A DNA stretch of 64,000 bases from positions 31,574,969 through 31,638,968 of the forward strand of contig NC_030852.1 in the NCBI RefSeq assembly GCF_000208745.1, written 5' to 3'. This stretch comes from Theobroma cacao (Eukaryota > Streptophyta > Magnoliopsida > Malvales > Malvaceae). Within the stretch, counting starts at the first letter, position 1. Each line of letters begins with the position of its first letter. The notes under the pieces were generated by a model that was not told the origin of the DNA, made no database searches, and worked only from the letters and a program-made list of their open reading frames with translations. Shown in pieces: positions 1 to 12,773 of the stretch. The position numbers and the translations under genes are program-made.

Positions 1-1380
1 CATTTTTTATATTTGGTATAAATTTTTTGGTACTATTTTTATCATTAGCATTGTTTGAAAAATTAACCTTTATATAAGAATACCTTTTTTGAGTTCTTCC
101 AACTATTTGGTGTGACATTTTAAATTCTTCATCATTGTAGGATTTTTTTTGAAAAATTATCATTACAAATTTTCATGAAATTTCTATCATTCAGAAATTT
201 TCAAACAATTATCTTTTATTCCTTTATCTTTTAGTTATTGATTTATATACCTAACAAATTAACCAATATATTTTACTTTAATTAAAAATATAATAAAAAT
301 AAATTAAACAAAAAAAGCATTATGTTTCACAAATAAAAAACACTTTTTTTTAATTGAATTTGAGTTTTGAACTTGAATCAACTTATGTGAATAATAGGTT
401 TTCTACTGGCGACTCCTCTCCATCACTCCCATCATCACCTCCGCAAGTCAGGGGACAATTTGAACATAATGTATGTACATGTAGATGTATAGATTTAGCC
501 AGTTTAGCTATTGGTTAACAAAACGGCGATGATGATGTAGTTCAAATTACATTTTTAAAATTTTAATATATTTCGTATTATTTAATAAAAAAATATATTC
601 TTTTTTATTAAATAAAAGGAAAATGGGTCATGTTGGGTTCAAAGAGAAAAAATTGGATAAATTTTCTTACTCAAAACACATATCTTCCATCATTTTTGGA
701 TGAAAAGATTCGTCAAACTTAAAATAATCTCAAAGCAATTTGATTTCCAAATTTTTAGATATTATTTTTTTTGGCTTTCTCCAAATAAAACAATGAAACG
801 GTCTGATTCCCGTAAAGCATTTCTCTCTTTCACTTCATTTGAAGTCTTTGACCAATTTTATTTCTGCTTCAGATTTTTGGATATTAAATCTTTTTTCTTT
901 TCCCAAATTCAACAATGGAGCAATTTGACTCCTACAATCTGATTCTCGATTATAGAATATTAAATCGTTTTCTCTTTCACCAAATTCAGCAATAAAGCGA
1001 TCTAATACCCAAAAGCCAAAACTTTTGACTTCAGTTTTGGACCGGAACATGTCAAGATCTTGCAAATAGGTCATAAACACACTTACGCAAGATGTCTGGA
1101 TTTTACGAAGCTGAACAGAACTTTGAGCCATTGATTACTATGCAAAAGGCAACGAATTTCCTCTAGGTGAAGAAGCACTAATTCTGCATTCTTCGTGCTT
1201 ACATTCCCATTCCTTTCTATGCATCTTTGCTTTTATCTTGGAAGAGAGAGAAAATGTTCTACCTAAAATCTTTAAAGGAGTATTAACAGGTTGTGTCTTA
1301 TCTTTGAAAAAACATCCTAGCGTTTGAACCTTTGAAAGAACATATTGTATTAAATTTATTCAACGGTGAATTAAATTAGA
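1..1380. other. AT-rich intergenic DNA, no gene seen
   Basis: I see no supported gene. The longest open frames (about 80-98 codons near 700-1130) overlap on opposite strands, have low-complexity composition and match no family I recognise. The stretch 780-1020 contains imperfectly repeated phrases (variants of 'attaaatc..tttctctttcaccaaattcaac'), which suggests old local duplication rather than coding sequence. Confidence 0.5.
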
Positions 1381-1920
1381 AAAACTCTCCCTTCTTAGAC
1401 GCCAACCCTAACCGTCATTTTCTCCCCTTCCCTTTCCCTCACTTGGCCGCCTCAATCTCATTCCTCACTCCTCACAGCCGACGGTAGTACTGTTCTCGCT
1501 GCCCGCAATTCTTTCTTGCGTCCTCCCTTTTATCCTTTTCTTTTTCTCTTCTTTCACCGTTTCTTTTCTTCTATTTCTCTTCCACTTTCATTTTTGTTTC
1601 CTTGTGCTGCCGTCTCTGGTGGCGCTAGGTTTGTCGCTGGCCATGTTTTTCATCCCTTCTCTTTTGGTTTCCCAAAATTCTTTTCCTAAAACCGGTAAAA
1701 AAAAACCCCAGAACCGGTTTTCGCTGTAAACCCTTAAACCGATTTTCACTGGAAACCCGTAAATCGGTTTTCACTGGAAACCCGTAAATCGGTTTTCACT
1801 GGAAACCCTTAAACCGGTTTTCACTGGAAACCCTAAAGCAGCCAACCCCTTTCTCTCAATCCTCTCTCCCTTCCTAGGTCCTGGCGCCATCGCCTTAGTC
1901 GGTTTTCGCTGTAATTTAAT
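1381..1920. other. Pyrimidine-rich, GC-richer island flanking a minisatellite
   Basis: Composition shifts here from AT-rich to C/T-rich with several CG dinucleotides, as in many plant 5' leader regions on the plus strand. No convincing ATG-led frame or TATA box follows, and the next recognisable sequence is an antisense P450 relic. It may be the leader of a lost gene or unrecognised transposon sequence. Confidence 0.3.
1716..1840. repeat. 25-bp tandem repeat, five units
   Basis: Units start at 1716, 1741, 1766, 1791 and 1816, exactly 25 bp apart. Each is a variant of ggttttcactggaaaccc followed by a seven-base linker (gtaaatc or ttaaacc). The first unit differs most (tcgctgtaaa instead of tcactggaaa). 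A lone related phrase (tcggttttcgctgtaa) recurs at about 1900. Confidence 0.9.
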
Positions 1921-2189
1921 ACCTGTTTGGTTCAACTTTGAAAGCAGCTTTCAGGACTGAATTTGGGAGATAAAGATTAAAAAAAGAAGAAGAAAGAAGC
2001 AAAATTTAACTTTTTTGAAAACTTTTTCCATAAAAAAATATATTGTGGTAGTTTGAAAGACAGATTTTAAGAATTAAAGTCTGTACAATTTCAAATACCT
2101 TTCAAAATTCTTCCTCTAATGCCATCGCACTGTATTTGTATTTATTAATTATCCACATTCATTCTCGTTGTTTGAATCAAATCACCATG

Positions 2190-2520
2190 TTCTTTTTTAT
2201 GGAGCAATTGAGAGCAGAGGAAAGTTTAGTTACCTGTACAGACATCTCAAGTTTGGCTAGATCAGCTCCAGTACAGGTCCTACTTCCAGCTCCAAACCTG
2301 CTTTTGGTATGTGATTCTGCATTGAATGTCAAGTGCAAGATAGCAGGGATAAACATTTCAGATACCCAGTTATGGCTTTATGGATTTGCTTTCTGTTTTT
2401 AATCAATGAAGAATTGTGAAAATTTACCATCAAAACCAATTATTTTTGTTTTTTCTACGTACATCGCACCTTGATGGAAAGAATTCTTCTGGGTTTGAGT
2501 AGGTCTCAGAATGGGCTATG
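2190..2520 (-). pseudogene. CYP88-type P450 relic, 3' part (heme exon and preceding exon)
   Basis: Read on the minus strand, 2243-2323 matches the heme-binding exon of the intact CYP88 gene at 5615-5736. For example, 'ctcaagtttggctagatcagctcca' here parallels 'ctcaagcttggccagatcagctcca' there. A second block at 2481-2514 matches the exon at 5841-5947 (ttctgggtttgagtaggtctcag against tcctttgggtttgagtaaacttcag). Spacing and order agree with the intact gene. The region has indels, has lost the FxxGxRxCxG codons and has no frame, so it cannot encode an enzyme. Its 5' counterpart lies at 5015-5090, with a LINE between. Confidence 0.8.
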
Positions 2521-2639
2521 CTCACTACCATAACAACACCCAAAATGGAAAATTCTTAATAGATTTTAGACCCAAATTGCAATCAAATTTCTAACCAATC
2601 AAACATAAAAGTCTCAATAAGCAAAAAAACCAAAATAAG

Positions 2640-4982
2640 CTATATAAGAATATTGGCTTGCATAATCCTTAAACATTGGAGATCGGCGTTAGATAGGGTG
2701 GGTGCAAAATTGGCGAGATGGAAAGTCAAGGCACTTTATTCGGGAGGGAGAGTTATTGTTTAAAGATCGGTGTTGTTAAGTTTGCTTATTTTTTTCATGT
2801 CTTTGTTTCCGATTTCGGTTAAAGTGAAAAACGAGTTAGAAAAAATGCAAAGGAGTTTCCTATGAGGGGATACAGATGATAAAAAGAAAATCCATTACGT
2901 GGGTTGGAAAAAAGTCTGTAATCGTAAAGTGTGTGGAGGGATAAGGGTGATTGATTTGAAAGTGAAGAATAGAGCCTTATTTAACAAGTGAATTTGGCGT
3001 TACGAGAAAGAAAGAGACAATTTATGAAGAAAGGTACTGGTTGAAAAAGCAAGAAGTGACCTTACCAATCTCGTGCCAGAGTTGAGTGAAAATAGGAGAG
3101 TGCCAAAACTTCAAAAAAAAAATCATTAGCCTCCTTTCCTCAACTAATAAATTTTTCTTACAAGTTCAATCTAACATGGGGTTCGCTATTGGCAATAGTG
3201 AAAATTTGCGATTTTGGCAAGACGAATGAATTGATGAAATCACCTTGGCCTAATCTTTTCTAAGGATATTTGCTTTGGTGAAAAATAAGAAAGGAAAGAT
3301 TGCTGAATTCGGAAAATGGGAAGGCGAGAAATGGATGTGGCAAGTGGAACTTAAGAGACAGCTTTTTGATTGGGAAATTGCTCAATGGGAGCAACTCCAA
3401 GAACTACTTTGTGAATTTCAGCTCAACAAAGAACTTAAAGATGCACTCATTTGGAAACAAGAAGTAAGTGGCAAATACTCCACTAAATCTTTTTGTAAGT
3501 CCAATCTAGTTACTGCTGATAATTATAATGGGATTTGGAAACATGTTTGGGCAAACTTGGCTCCATATAGAGTGGAGATTTTTGTGTGACAACTATTATA
3601 TGGTAAAATTGGAGTGAATGATGAATTAAATAAAAGAGGTGTACATGTTAACAATAATCTGGCTTGCGTGCTGTGCAATATGGAAATTGAGTCGTGTGAT
3701 CACTTGTTTGCTAAATGCAAAGAGACATGGAAAGTCTGGGTGGGATGGTGTAGAAATTGGAATGTTGTTTGGGTCTCTCTTGGGAATGTTAAAAGAATTT
3801 TTGAAGCTTGGAATGGATGTCAGTTGGGAAATCTGGATAAAAGAACTTGGCAAAAGGGTTTTTTTTCTTTGGTATGGTCTATTTGGAAAGACAAAAATGA
3901 AGCGGTCTTCGGAGGAAAAGAGTGGGATGTAGGGAGATGCCTGGAACTTGTTAGAATTAGAGTTGTTGAATGGACAAACGCAAATTGGCCAGGGGAGTAC
4001 AAGTTTGTTCTGGAAGTGTATAAACAGCCACCAATGCAAGGGCAACAGCTTAACAAAAGACAAGAAGGGAAATTTATTGGGAAAAGCCTCAGAATGGACA
4101 GCTAAAATTCAATATCAACGGGCGGCGAGAGGATGCCTAGGCTTAACTGGAATTGGAGGTATTTGAGAGATTCAAATGGGGAGGTAAAAATTCTTTTCTC
4201 TAAGCATATCGATACAACTGATTCAAATGAAGCTGAAATTTTAGCGGTAAGGGAGGCTTTCCTTATTTTCATGGCATCACGGTGGAAAGATAATCATCGG
4301 TTACTCATTGAAAGTGATTCAGCCAATGTGGTGAAGTGGATAAATAATGCAAATACGGCTCCTTGGAGAAAAAGAAAATGGGTACTGCAAATTGGGAGTA
4401 TGAAGAAAGAACTGACTGGTTGGGAGATAAGGCATGTGCTAAGGGAAGCTAATCAAAGAGCAAGTGATTTAGCCAAAGAAGGAGTTCTTCTACAAACTGG
4501 TATTCTGAGAGTGTTTTAGCTTTTCATGGTAAATTGGTATTCACACCACTAGAATGGAGCCTTTTGAAAGGTGGGTCGTTTCTTATTGTAAATTGAATTG
4601 GTGGGTACAGATAGGTTGGTAGCATAATTTTAACTTTTGAAAATAGGATGTGGTTTACTTTTTGTTTATGGCACCTGGATGTGTTTTATTTGTAAGTGCT
4701 TGCTAGGGGTGAGTTTTTGTTTTCTTGTGATTGTAGTCAGGTGCAAGGACTCTTGTTTTGCTTTTGTTTTTTCTGATGGGGGAGTTTTGTATTGCGTCTG
4801 TTTTTGCCTGCAAGCAAGTTCATCTTGTTAAGTCTGAAAGTTATTGAAAAATATACCACTCAAACGGGGATATGTGAACCAATAGTTTTGGTGACTGCTT
4901 CCTCGATGTAAAGTAAAGAGGAATGCTCTTTCTCCTTTGTTTGGAAATGAATGATCCTTTGCTTTTCAAAAAAAAAAAAAAA
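2640..4982 (+). mobile_element. 5'-truncated, decayed L1-type LINE with RNase H domain
   Basis: Plus-strand frames give, in order, the end of a non-LTR reverse-transcriptase ORF2, a zf-RVT segment and an RNase H domain. The RT end lies near 2675-3010 (RWRSALDRVGAKLARWKVKAL, then a VGWKKVC..GGIRVIDLKVKNRALFNK-like stretch with stops). zf-RVT lies at 3275-4105, including CVLCNMEIESCDHLFAKC. RNase H lies at about 4110-4519, with acidic residues in NEAEILAVREAF and LIESDSANVVKWI and a C-terminal REANQRASDLAKEG. Frameshifts and stops break it into at least four pieces, so it is dead. The 3' end is an A-tract at about 4968-4982, and the 5' end is lost before the RT palm, the usual LINE truncation. 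I could not find a clear target-site duplication. Confidence 0.85.
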
Positions 4983-5014
4983 GCACATCTAGTAACTAGA
5001 GACGAGAGAAGCAG

Positions 5015-5090
5015 AACTTTTAACTAAGTTGTTCATGAAGGAATCAGGGCCTTTGGATCTGAAAGCTCTGACAAAGGATATCGTGTTCTC
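5015..5090 (-). pseudogene. CYP88-type P450 relic, end of exon 1
   Basis: On the minus strand this matches the end of exon 1 of the intact gene (7801-7870). The shared phrase ggacctgaaagctctga(g/c)aaa encodes the [12 protein letters not shown] region, followed by the cttttaac(c/t)aagt donor end. Upstream exon 1 sequence with the membrane anchor is not recognisable. With 2190-2520 this marks a tandem duplicate whose interior was lost or replaced by the LINE. Confidence 0.75.
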
Positions 5091-5435
5091 AATGAGCTAC
5101 TCCTCTTTCTTTTTTATTTTTTTCCCTTAAGAGATGGAACTGTTGAGTAAAATGTGGTGGAACAATTCAAAAATAGAAAATCAAGAATCAACAATCAGCT
5201 GACAATTATTGGTTTTATTTCAAGGAAAAATTTTCTGTAATGCAATCTTTATTTCACATCGGGATTACAATTAATATTCATATGCAACATCGAAGAAGAA
5301 CAAGGAGAAAAGAAAAATATTACATCACATAATGCCTGATATTTTCCTAGCAAAAGACTATTGTGGCTCAATAATATTTGAAACAGAGCTGGAGGCAAAC
5401 AAGATAAACAAGAAGATCATTTGCATGATGGTTGA

Positions 5436-8037
5436 TCATTTGACCTTCGTGACTTTTGCGAGGCAGTTGTCCACGGGCCTTGGAAGAGGTAAATACACCA
5501 TTGGGCCTCCAGGTTTGATTTGTTCAAGTCTGCAAATTAAACAAAGAAAATAAATCGTTTGGGCCAATAGAAACTAAGGTTTGATTAGTAACCAAGTATA
5601 GTTCCCTAACTCACTTGTAGTTTAGGAGAAAATAATGAAGGAAAATGGAGATCTCAAGCTTGGCCAGATCAGCTCCAGGGCAAATCCTGCTTCCTGCACC
5701 AAAGGGAAGGAAAGATCCTGCCTTGGGTGTATGGTTCTGCAAGCAAGTAAAGCAATAACTTCTTAGATGCCATTTGCCAATGTGGGTCATGAACTTATAT
5801 CTATACCAAGGGGTAGTTTTAACTATACAGTTAAACTTACCTCCCATCTTGCAGGTATGAATTCCTTTGGGTTTGAGTAAACTTCAGGGTCCATGTGAAC
5901 ACCCCTGTTCCAAACCAGAACCTTCCAACCTTTTGGTATCAGGTAACCTGGAGAAAATCCCTTTCACTTAGTGATAGTGACAACAAGAAAGAAGATATAT
6001 TGTCTTGGGAATTTAAGGGGAAATGAATCACTGACCATTGATGTTAACATCAACTTTTGCCTGTCGGAAATTGGCAAAGGAGAGACTAGTCCTTCTCAGT
6101 GTCTCATCAATCACCTAAAATCAAACAATTCCTTTTCGTCACTCATAGTAAATCCTGACATTTGAGGTACACGTTTCTTGTGAAGTAAACAAGTCAGAAG
6201 GGAACCACGCGTTACCTTTTGAAGATAATTCATTTCTCTAATATCCTTAAGAGTCAAACCCTTTTGTGTACTTGGTCTTTTCTTTAAGATTTGGTCTTGC
6301 TCTTCCTGAAAATGGGTAATTTAGTGAAAAAAAAATCCGTTAAACAAGTGGGCTTAGGATCCAAGATGGATCTTTAAGAAAAATCAGCGTTTTGACCATT
6401 AACAAAAATGGTAATCAAGGCTAGAATCCCACCTTCGCCTTTTGCAAGATTTCTGGATGGTCATGCAGATAAATGATTGCCCACATAGCTGCATGGGCTG
6501 AGCTTTCATGACCAGCTAACAAGAACATGAGCAGTAAATCAATTATATCCTCATCCTGCAGCTTCTGGCCATGCTCATCTTCAATGTCCATGAGTAGATC
6601 AACCATTCCTCTCTTTTCATTTGGGTCATTAACTTGACTCTTGGATCTCCTCTCGTCCAGGACACCTTGGAGGATCTTAACCAGCGTATTCCTTGCCTGA
6701 TACATCAAATTTTCACAATTAAGTTTTCACTTGTCAATTCGGATAAACAATTTAGAAATAAGTTATGTTCTTTAACAACAATGTTTTGTGGTATATATTG
6801 ACATAATAAATGAATTGATAAAAGAAATATAAGAAGGAAAATAACTGCTATGGCCATCACTCCTCTAAAGGAATGACAAATTGCTATATATGTAGATTTC
6901 TACATAGACGATTCATAAATTCAGAAAGTTTAGAAGTACTGGACTTTTAATGTGTGTTTAGGTACTTGGGTTTGACAAAGCCGTCGTTGACATTCTATTC
7001 TGTCTTCATCTATATTGGAAATCTCGACCATTTTACCGTTTAATTAATGGCTTGAGGGCATGTGATTTGTGCAGATAAGCATCCAGAAGCTTCTTTTTAT
7101 TCTGGAGAAACATTACCTTGAGAGCCTTGTAGAAAGCAAACCCAGGAATATTAATGGCGGCAGATTTCAACCCGTAGTTCAAGTCAGTATAGTGCTTCTC
7201 CACCGTCCCCAGAATCGATTCAGCACTGGAGCCAACGAAGATGTGTGTTATCACCTTGAAAGCAACCTTCCTCATCTCCTTCAACAACTCAATTGGCTCT
7301 TTCATGCTAGCCCATTCATCCAAAGAATTAATCACAATATCCTCAATATATCCAATATACATGGCCAGTGCCTCATGGCCGTTGATTGGAGCTGTTGTTA
7401 GTCTGCGCAGTCGCTTGTGTTCTGAATTTGGAATGCTGTGAAACGATTTTTTCCCTGTTAATTGCTTTGTGGATACTGGATAACCGAGTCCAAATCGTTC
7501 ATCATCGGCCAAGACTTTCCTACAGGTTTCCGGAGTAGAAACTATGATGCTTGGACTTCCAAACAAGTAGGTCTTGTAGATACCAGTTCGGCCATACCTG
7601 TAATCTCCAATGAAAAAGGATGTCAAATTGTGTTCAACATAAGATAATTTTATCAATAAAGAGAGTGTTATTTACATGAATTGCTAAAAAGTGCTTTTCA
7701 CTATGCAAATCCCATGCTTTCTGTTTCACTTGTTCAATGCAAAGAAGCGGATATACAGCACTAGCTAATAACAATTTTGTTGACAGAAAGGGACAGAGAA
7801 AGACCTTTTAACCAAGTCGTAGATGAAAGTGTCAGGGTTCTTGGACCTGAAAGCTCTGAGAAAAGACCCCATGTTGCCAAACATAGGCCATCCCATATCA
7901 CCTGGAGGGAGAGAATGTTTCTTCTCTCCCAGGCTGCTAACATAGCGCCACTCGTTTACTTTCTTAAGAAAACCAAACAGGAAAACATATGTTCCCAGCA
8001 GAACAGCAAGTACCAAAGCCAAGAAGCCTAAATCCAT
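5436..8037 (-). CDS. KAO: CYP88-family cytochrome P450, probable ent-kaurenoic acid oxidase
   Basis: Probable ER-bound monooxygenase converting ent-kaurenoic acid to GA12 in gibberellin synthesis. Exons (minus): 7805-8037, 7117-7597, 6433-6696, 6216-6305, 6036-6114, 5841-5947, 5615-5736, 5436-5529. All have GT..AG junctions and one frame, giving 489 aa, normal for the family. Residues 1-22 form a hydrophobic anchor, followed by [10 protein letters not shown], the proline-rich hinge typical of CYP88. The I-helix motif is AGHESS (299-304), ExxR is ETLR (360-363), a PERF-like FIPARW lies near 412, and the heme loop is [10 protein letters not shown] (430-439) with Cys437. The initiator is the first ATG before the anchor, and a TATA box lies about 90 bp upstream. 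A decayed tandem copy lies downstream. Family assignment is firm. The substrate is inferred, since other CYP88 subfamilies oxidise triterpenes. Confidence 0.9.
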
Positions 8038-8127
8038 TATGGAATCTCTCTCCCCCTTTGCTTTTGGTGTCCTTTGAACTTATGTTTCTCAGACGCTCTA
8101 TGTTTTATCTGGCCATCTCTTACCTCC

Positions 8128-8135
8128 TATTTATA
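8128..8135 (-). promoter_or_regulatory. TATA box of the CYP88 gene
   Basis: The minus strand reads TATAAATA, about 91 bp upstream of the ATG at 8037. That spacing fits a short 5' UTR. No other TATA-like sequence is as well placed. Confidence 0.55.
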
Positions 8136-8348
8136 GCTACAAATCGCCTGTCTCCCAAAGCCCGTATCGCTCAATTCTCAGGCAGCATGTAATCGTTCTC
8201 TTTCTTGGTAAAATTATTATTATTATTTTCTTTGGTCAAATATCACTCTTCTAAGCCATCAAACCCCTATTAGTCCTTAACCAGCCAGCAATTAATACTC
8301 ATTCCATTTTTTATTTTTTGTGTCAATTAAGGTATATCACACTCTATA

Positions 8349-8353
<5 letters not shown>

Positions 8354-8379
<26 letters not shown>
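8354..8379. repeat. (TA)n microsatellite
   Basis: About 13 uninterrupted TA repeats, followed by a shorter tatat run. A simple sequence repeat, likely length-polymorphic. Confidence 0.95.
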
Positions 8380-8384
<5 letters not shown>

Positions 8385-11300
8385 GTATATAAACCTTCAG
8401 GTGTGTATGTCAAATCAATTATTTAAGTTCCTTGGTCATTAAAAAAGAAATACCCATCTTCAAACCAAGAAAAAAAATGGGAATTATGAAACTGTATCCA
8501 TCGGTGAAGTACATAGTAACTAGAGGGAATTAATCTCTTACATTTTATCTACAGCCTGCAACATGCAACTATCCAAGACAAATTAAACAGTCTCTGCCCC
8601 CCTTACCTGTTACTGTTTTGCTTCCAATCTCTTTTCTAGGACTGCATGATCTATCTCAATTCCCGCTTGTGCTAATTTCAAGTACAATTTTCTATTGAAT
8701 CTAGGACATTAATCTAAGTATGATGTGAAACTCTTTTGTTGATTCCAGTTGAGTCGAGTTTCAAATGAATTGAATCATGTTATTTGAGTCACTATCATCC
8801 ATGACACTATGATATTGTGTTTAAATCATATCGGATACCAAGTTTGTTTGGATTTATGTTCAGATTGGATCTTAATTCTTGGGTTTTAGCCATTTGTCCG
8901 ATACCTTCTTCTAATCCATTCAAATTGAGTTTCTAAGGGATGATTTGAGTTGGAGTTTATTTCTTGTCTTACCGTCCTAATATTAAGCCAATCAAGTTTT
9001 CTAAAGTAAACAAACATATCGCCATTTCAAAGGAAAAATGCCTGAAAGTTAAACAAAGACAAAGTCGGTGCTTGGAAACGTTCTAAACCGCGTGTATGTT
9101 GCGTATCTCATGACACTTTAAAGAATGCTCGAGTGATGTTAACACCAGCAGTCTCTGAATACAAATTCAGGATTACTCTAGGTCTTCTGACAGGCATGCT
9201 CCTACTTTGAATTTTGATACTGATCATATAAATTGTCCTTTTTAGGTGATTTTTCCTTCTTCTTTTTGGACTAAGATATAAATCAAGGCTCTTAACAGCA
9301 AAGTATCACATTGCACTCCATTTGTCTTCCGTTGAAATAAAATACCCGAAATGAATTTGGGAGAGTGACATATCATCTTCACCGTCCTGACAATTTCCAT
9401 CGACAAATCAACCGCTAGGTCGTGGGCAAGACGAGCTCAGCAGGATGGGTCAATTGGCAACTACATTTAGTACCTGGAAGGTTTCGTGAATAGAACTTGT
9501 CAAAACTGCCTGTTTACTAGTCAAAGAAACTCCTTGGAAACGAAACCAATTTTTCAATACCAACTTATATCGTCAAACCTCTTCTTTTTTTTTTTTTTCT
9601 TACTGACTTCATCATTCTTCCAAGTAGTTTCCATAATGCAACTGATGCATATTTTTTATACTAAAAACTGATAATACCTATTCTGTATATTTCTTTTTTA
9701 AGGTAAATTTCATTTACAATCTTGTGATTTCAACTGATACTTTTTTTTTTTTAATTAACATCTTATGAATGAATTGTGTTCTTATAAAGGGTTAAGTTGT
9801 TAATTTTTCTCAATAAAATTATAATTTTTTTAAATGAGAACAAATAAGTTAATTTTGAATTAAAAGTATTTTATTAATTTTACTTGACAAATTAATAGCT
9901 TCACTTCTTACGGAAATAGAGATTATTTCCAAAATGCTAATTGGTAAAAAAAAAAAATCACTTGACGTCATGTGAAAAAAATTAAAATTATAATGGGTTT
10001 AGTTGGAGTTTATCTTTTTCTTTTTACTGAATTATTCTTAATTGACAACTTTTATTTATTTATTTTTTATATACATGCTTTCACATATTTAATTGACAAC
10101 TTGCACACATGATTACTTCTTCTTTTTTTTTGAAATACTCTAAATCACAAATTTAATTATCTAATGTTGTGCCATCCTTCTTATTACCACTCTTGCCAAG
10201 TGATGTCACATACTTATAATGTTATTAACTAGTACTTAATTATGTTGTAAACATAGACCAGGTAAATTGACAAAGTCATTAGTAATATAACCACAGACTA
10301 ATTCTTCGCCCCCTGATTCCATGATTCAATAATGCTCATTAACTTCCTTTAATTTTTTTTCCTGCCATGTTTGATGCCTTAGTAAATGGATTTAAGACCA
10401 AAGTACTTGGTCTTGGTCATGAAAATTGTTCGGTTTCAATGTATAAGTAGCTACGAACAAATAAATTTAGTGATCACAAATCTCATTTGCCTTCCTCTAG
10501 CAGGACAAAAAGCTTTGCTAACACCTATAAAACAATAACATTCATTAGATATTCAAATATTCTAACATAATAAAACTCTCAAATACTAACCTTAACTAGC
10601 TTTGATTCATTCAAAGAAAGATCCCAGATAATCTTAGTTTGAAGAAGACAAGAGACAGTACTCGCTTTTCCCTTCAACTTAATTGTATATGTATATGTAA
10701 GATACTCCCCAAAGAAGTTTGAACATTTTGTCACATCCAATTCTTTAAATTTGTGACATGTAAACATACAATAAACTGCTTGTTCTATTAATTTGTCGAT
10801 TAGAACAGTAAATAAAAATTTCTAATATGATCGTTAGTGTGTTTATACGTGGTTGCTAACCTCTAATGTAAACTCAAAAAGGATTTTGTTGGTAGGTGAA
10901 AACTGAATTTTGTGGAGTATATGATTTTGTAGCTTGACTTTCGAGTTTTATTATCCACACCCTTATAATTTTTTTGCCAATGTTGTTTTCAAACAGGTTG
11001 TCTTTTCTCTTCTACTTTTCTGGATATCAACTAAAAAAGAATGAAAATTTAAATTAAAATAATCATTCGAAACTCCAAAATCCTTTCTTTTCTTTTTTTT
11101 TTTTTAAGAAGAAACCAGCCTGGGTCAAGTTCAGCAGTGCGAAAATGTCATTCCAATTGCAGCAAAGTTTTGACAAATTCTTTTTACATGGAAATGAATG
11201 AGCTTAATTTGTTTGCTTACAGATAATATAGAAAATATCATCATTATCATCATTATTATTATTATTATTATTTACAATTGACTTTTTCATTTTGCTGCTT

Positions 11301-12765
11301 AATTTATTGTAATGATGGCTTATGTCTTATCTGGGGCATGGTTGACCATGAACATATATATAAATAGTTGAATCATCATTTTCATAGATATTCTTATATT
11401 ATCATGAAGTTGGTAAGACTGGTTTTTTCTGCTTCCTTATCTTAATTAATTAAAATTTATATTCAATAAATTCCCAAGTAAATTGATCGATACCATCATT
11501 GAACAGAGATGTACCACAATTTAGTTTGAAGCCGCTGGCTAGTAGACATGACACTTGTTTTGAATTTCTATGAACTATTATAGTAGCATTCAATTCTGAC
11601 GTCGATGAGTTGAAATCGTGATTTAACAATGAACAAGGAGAAATAAGGATTCAATTAAAACGGCAGATAGATAACATAATTTATTCTTTGGTAGTGTGAA
11701 GTAAGATAATTGATTTTTCCTTGACTTTAAATCACATAATTTATGAATATTAGTTGATTTTAAAATTTTTTGCTGCTAATTAATTTTAAATATAATAAAA
11801 ATATTGTAATTTTTGCGGCAGCTTGCCGATTTTTCAATAAATTTATTGTATGACTAATATGATCCTTGCTTTAGAAGAAAATGGAACGAAACAATAAATC
11901 CTTTAGGGATCTGCTAGCCAATTGACTTCCATTAATATACTGTTTGATAGACCAAGAATTCTAATTTTTTGCATTTTTTTTCAGTTTTTGGTTATAAATT
12001 TTAATGGACTAATTCTCTCAGCTTGCTCGTACATGGCTCACGAACTACCAATCAGGTCAAGTACCAGGTTTCTCTTACACGAATACTCAATCAATTATCT
12101 GCAAAAATTAAAATATATATTCTAAAAAGTAGCTGGTAGGTAGAAACAATTGTAATAAAATATTAAGCAATCCCCGCAGTTTGATTATTGAATTTATTAG
12201 TGATAAACTAATAATTAGTATTAATTAATCAATGTTTCCAAAATATCACAGACTGATGATCATCTTCATCGTATAAACACGCGACAACACAAAGAGTAAA
12301 TAAGAAGTAAGTAAATATTTTATTCTAACTTTACCATCTCACACACTTTAGGCAACCTTCTTTTTTTCCTTTTTATCTTTCACTAATGATTTTGATTAAT
12401 ACACTTGCATCGTGGGAAAATTTTTATAAGCTTCATCCTCTTTGTCATGGTTACTCAAAACTTTTGATCTTATATGTTTTTTTCTAACCTTTTGAACTTA
12501 AAAATTTCAGCTAAATAAGTTGAGATATACAAATCTTTCAGGTCGGTGTTGTCAGTGTAGTAATGTAATTTCCTTTATATTGTTTTGAGGCAGGAGAGGT
12601 TCATCTCTTTTAATAAAAAGATATATGTACTTATCATTAATTAAAATATTCAAATATATATAATACAAAATTTAAGACTTGAATTTAGAAATCATAGGTT
12701 AGGTAAGTTTAAATTTTCGAATTGATAGGTCATATATTGTTCAAAAAATATTAGTTTCTAGTAGG
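8380..12765. other. Intergenic DNA, no gene recognised
   Basis: AT-rich sequence with homopolymer runs and a (cat/att)n microsatellite at about 11238-11272. Between about 9040 and 9480 composition is more balanced, but all frames carry stops and nothing matches a known protein. Short open frames (60-67 codons) are isolated and AT-driven. Some of this is probably decayed transposon sequence that I cannot classify. Confidence 0.5.
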
Positions 12766-12773
12766 ACACTAAT

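Noticed and set aside
3626..4056. Minus-strand open frames of 78-145 codons
   Set aside because: They lie opposite the LINE zf-RVT frame, which has recognisable cysteine-histidine pattern, and have no domain of their own.
6065..6090. ttggcaaaggagag resembling miR399
   Set aside because: It is within P450 exon 5 coding sequence and has no hairpin.
7069..7647. Plus-strand open frames opposite the P450 exon 2
   Set aside because: They are antisense shadows of a conserved CYP88 exon; the minus frame carries all family motifs.
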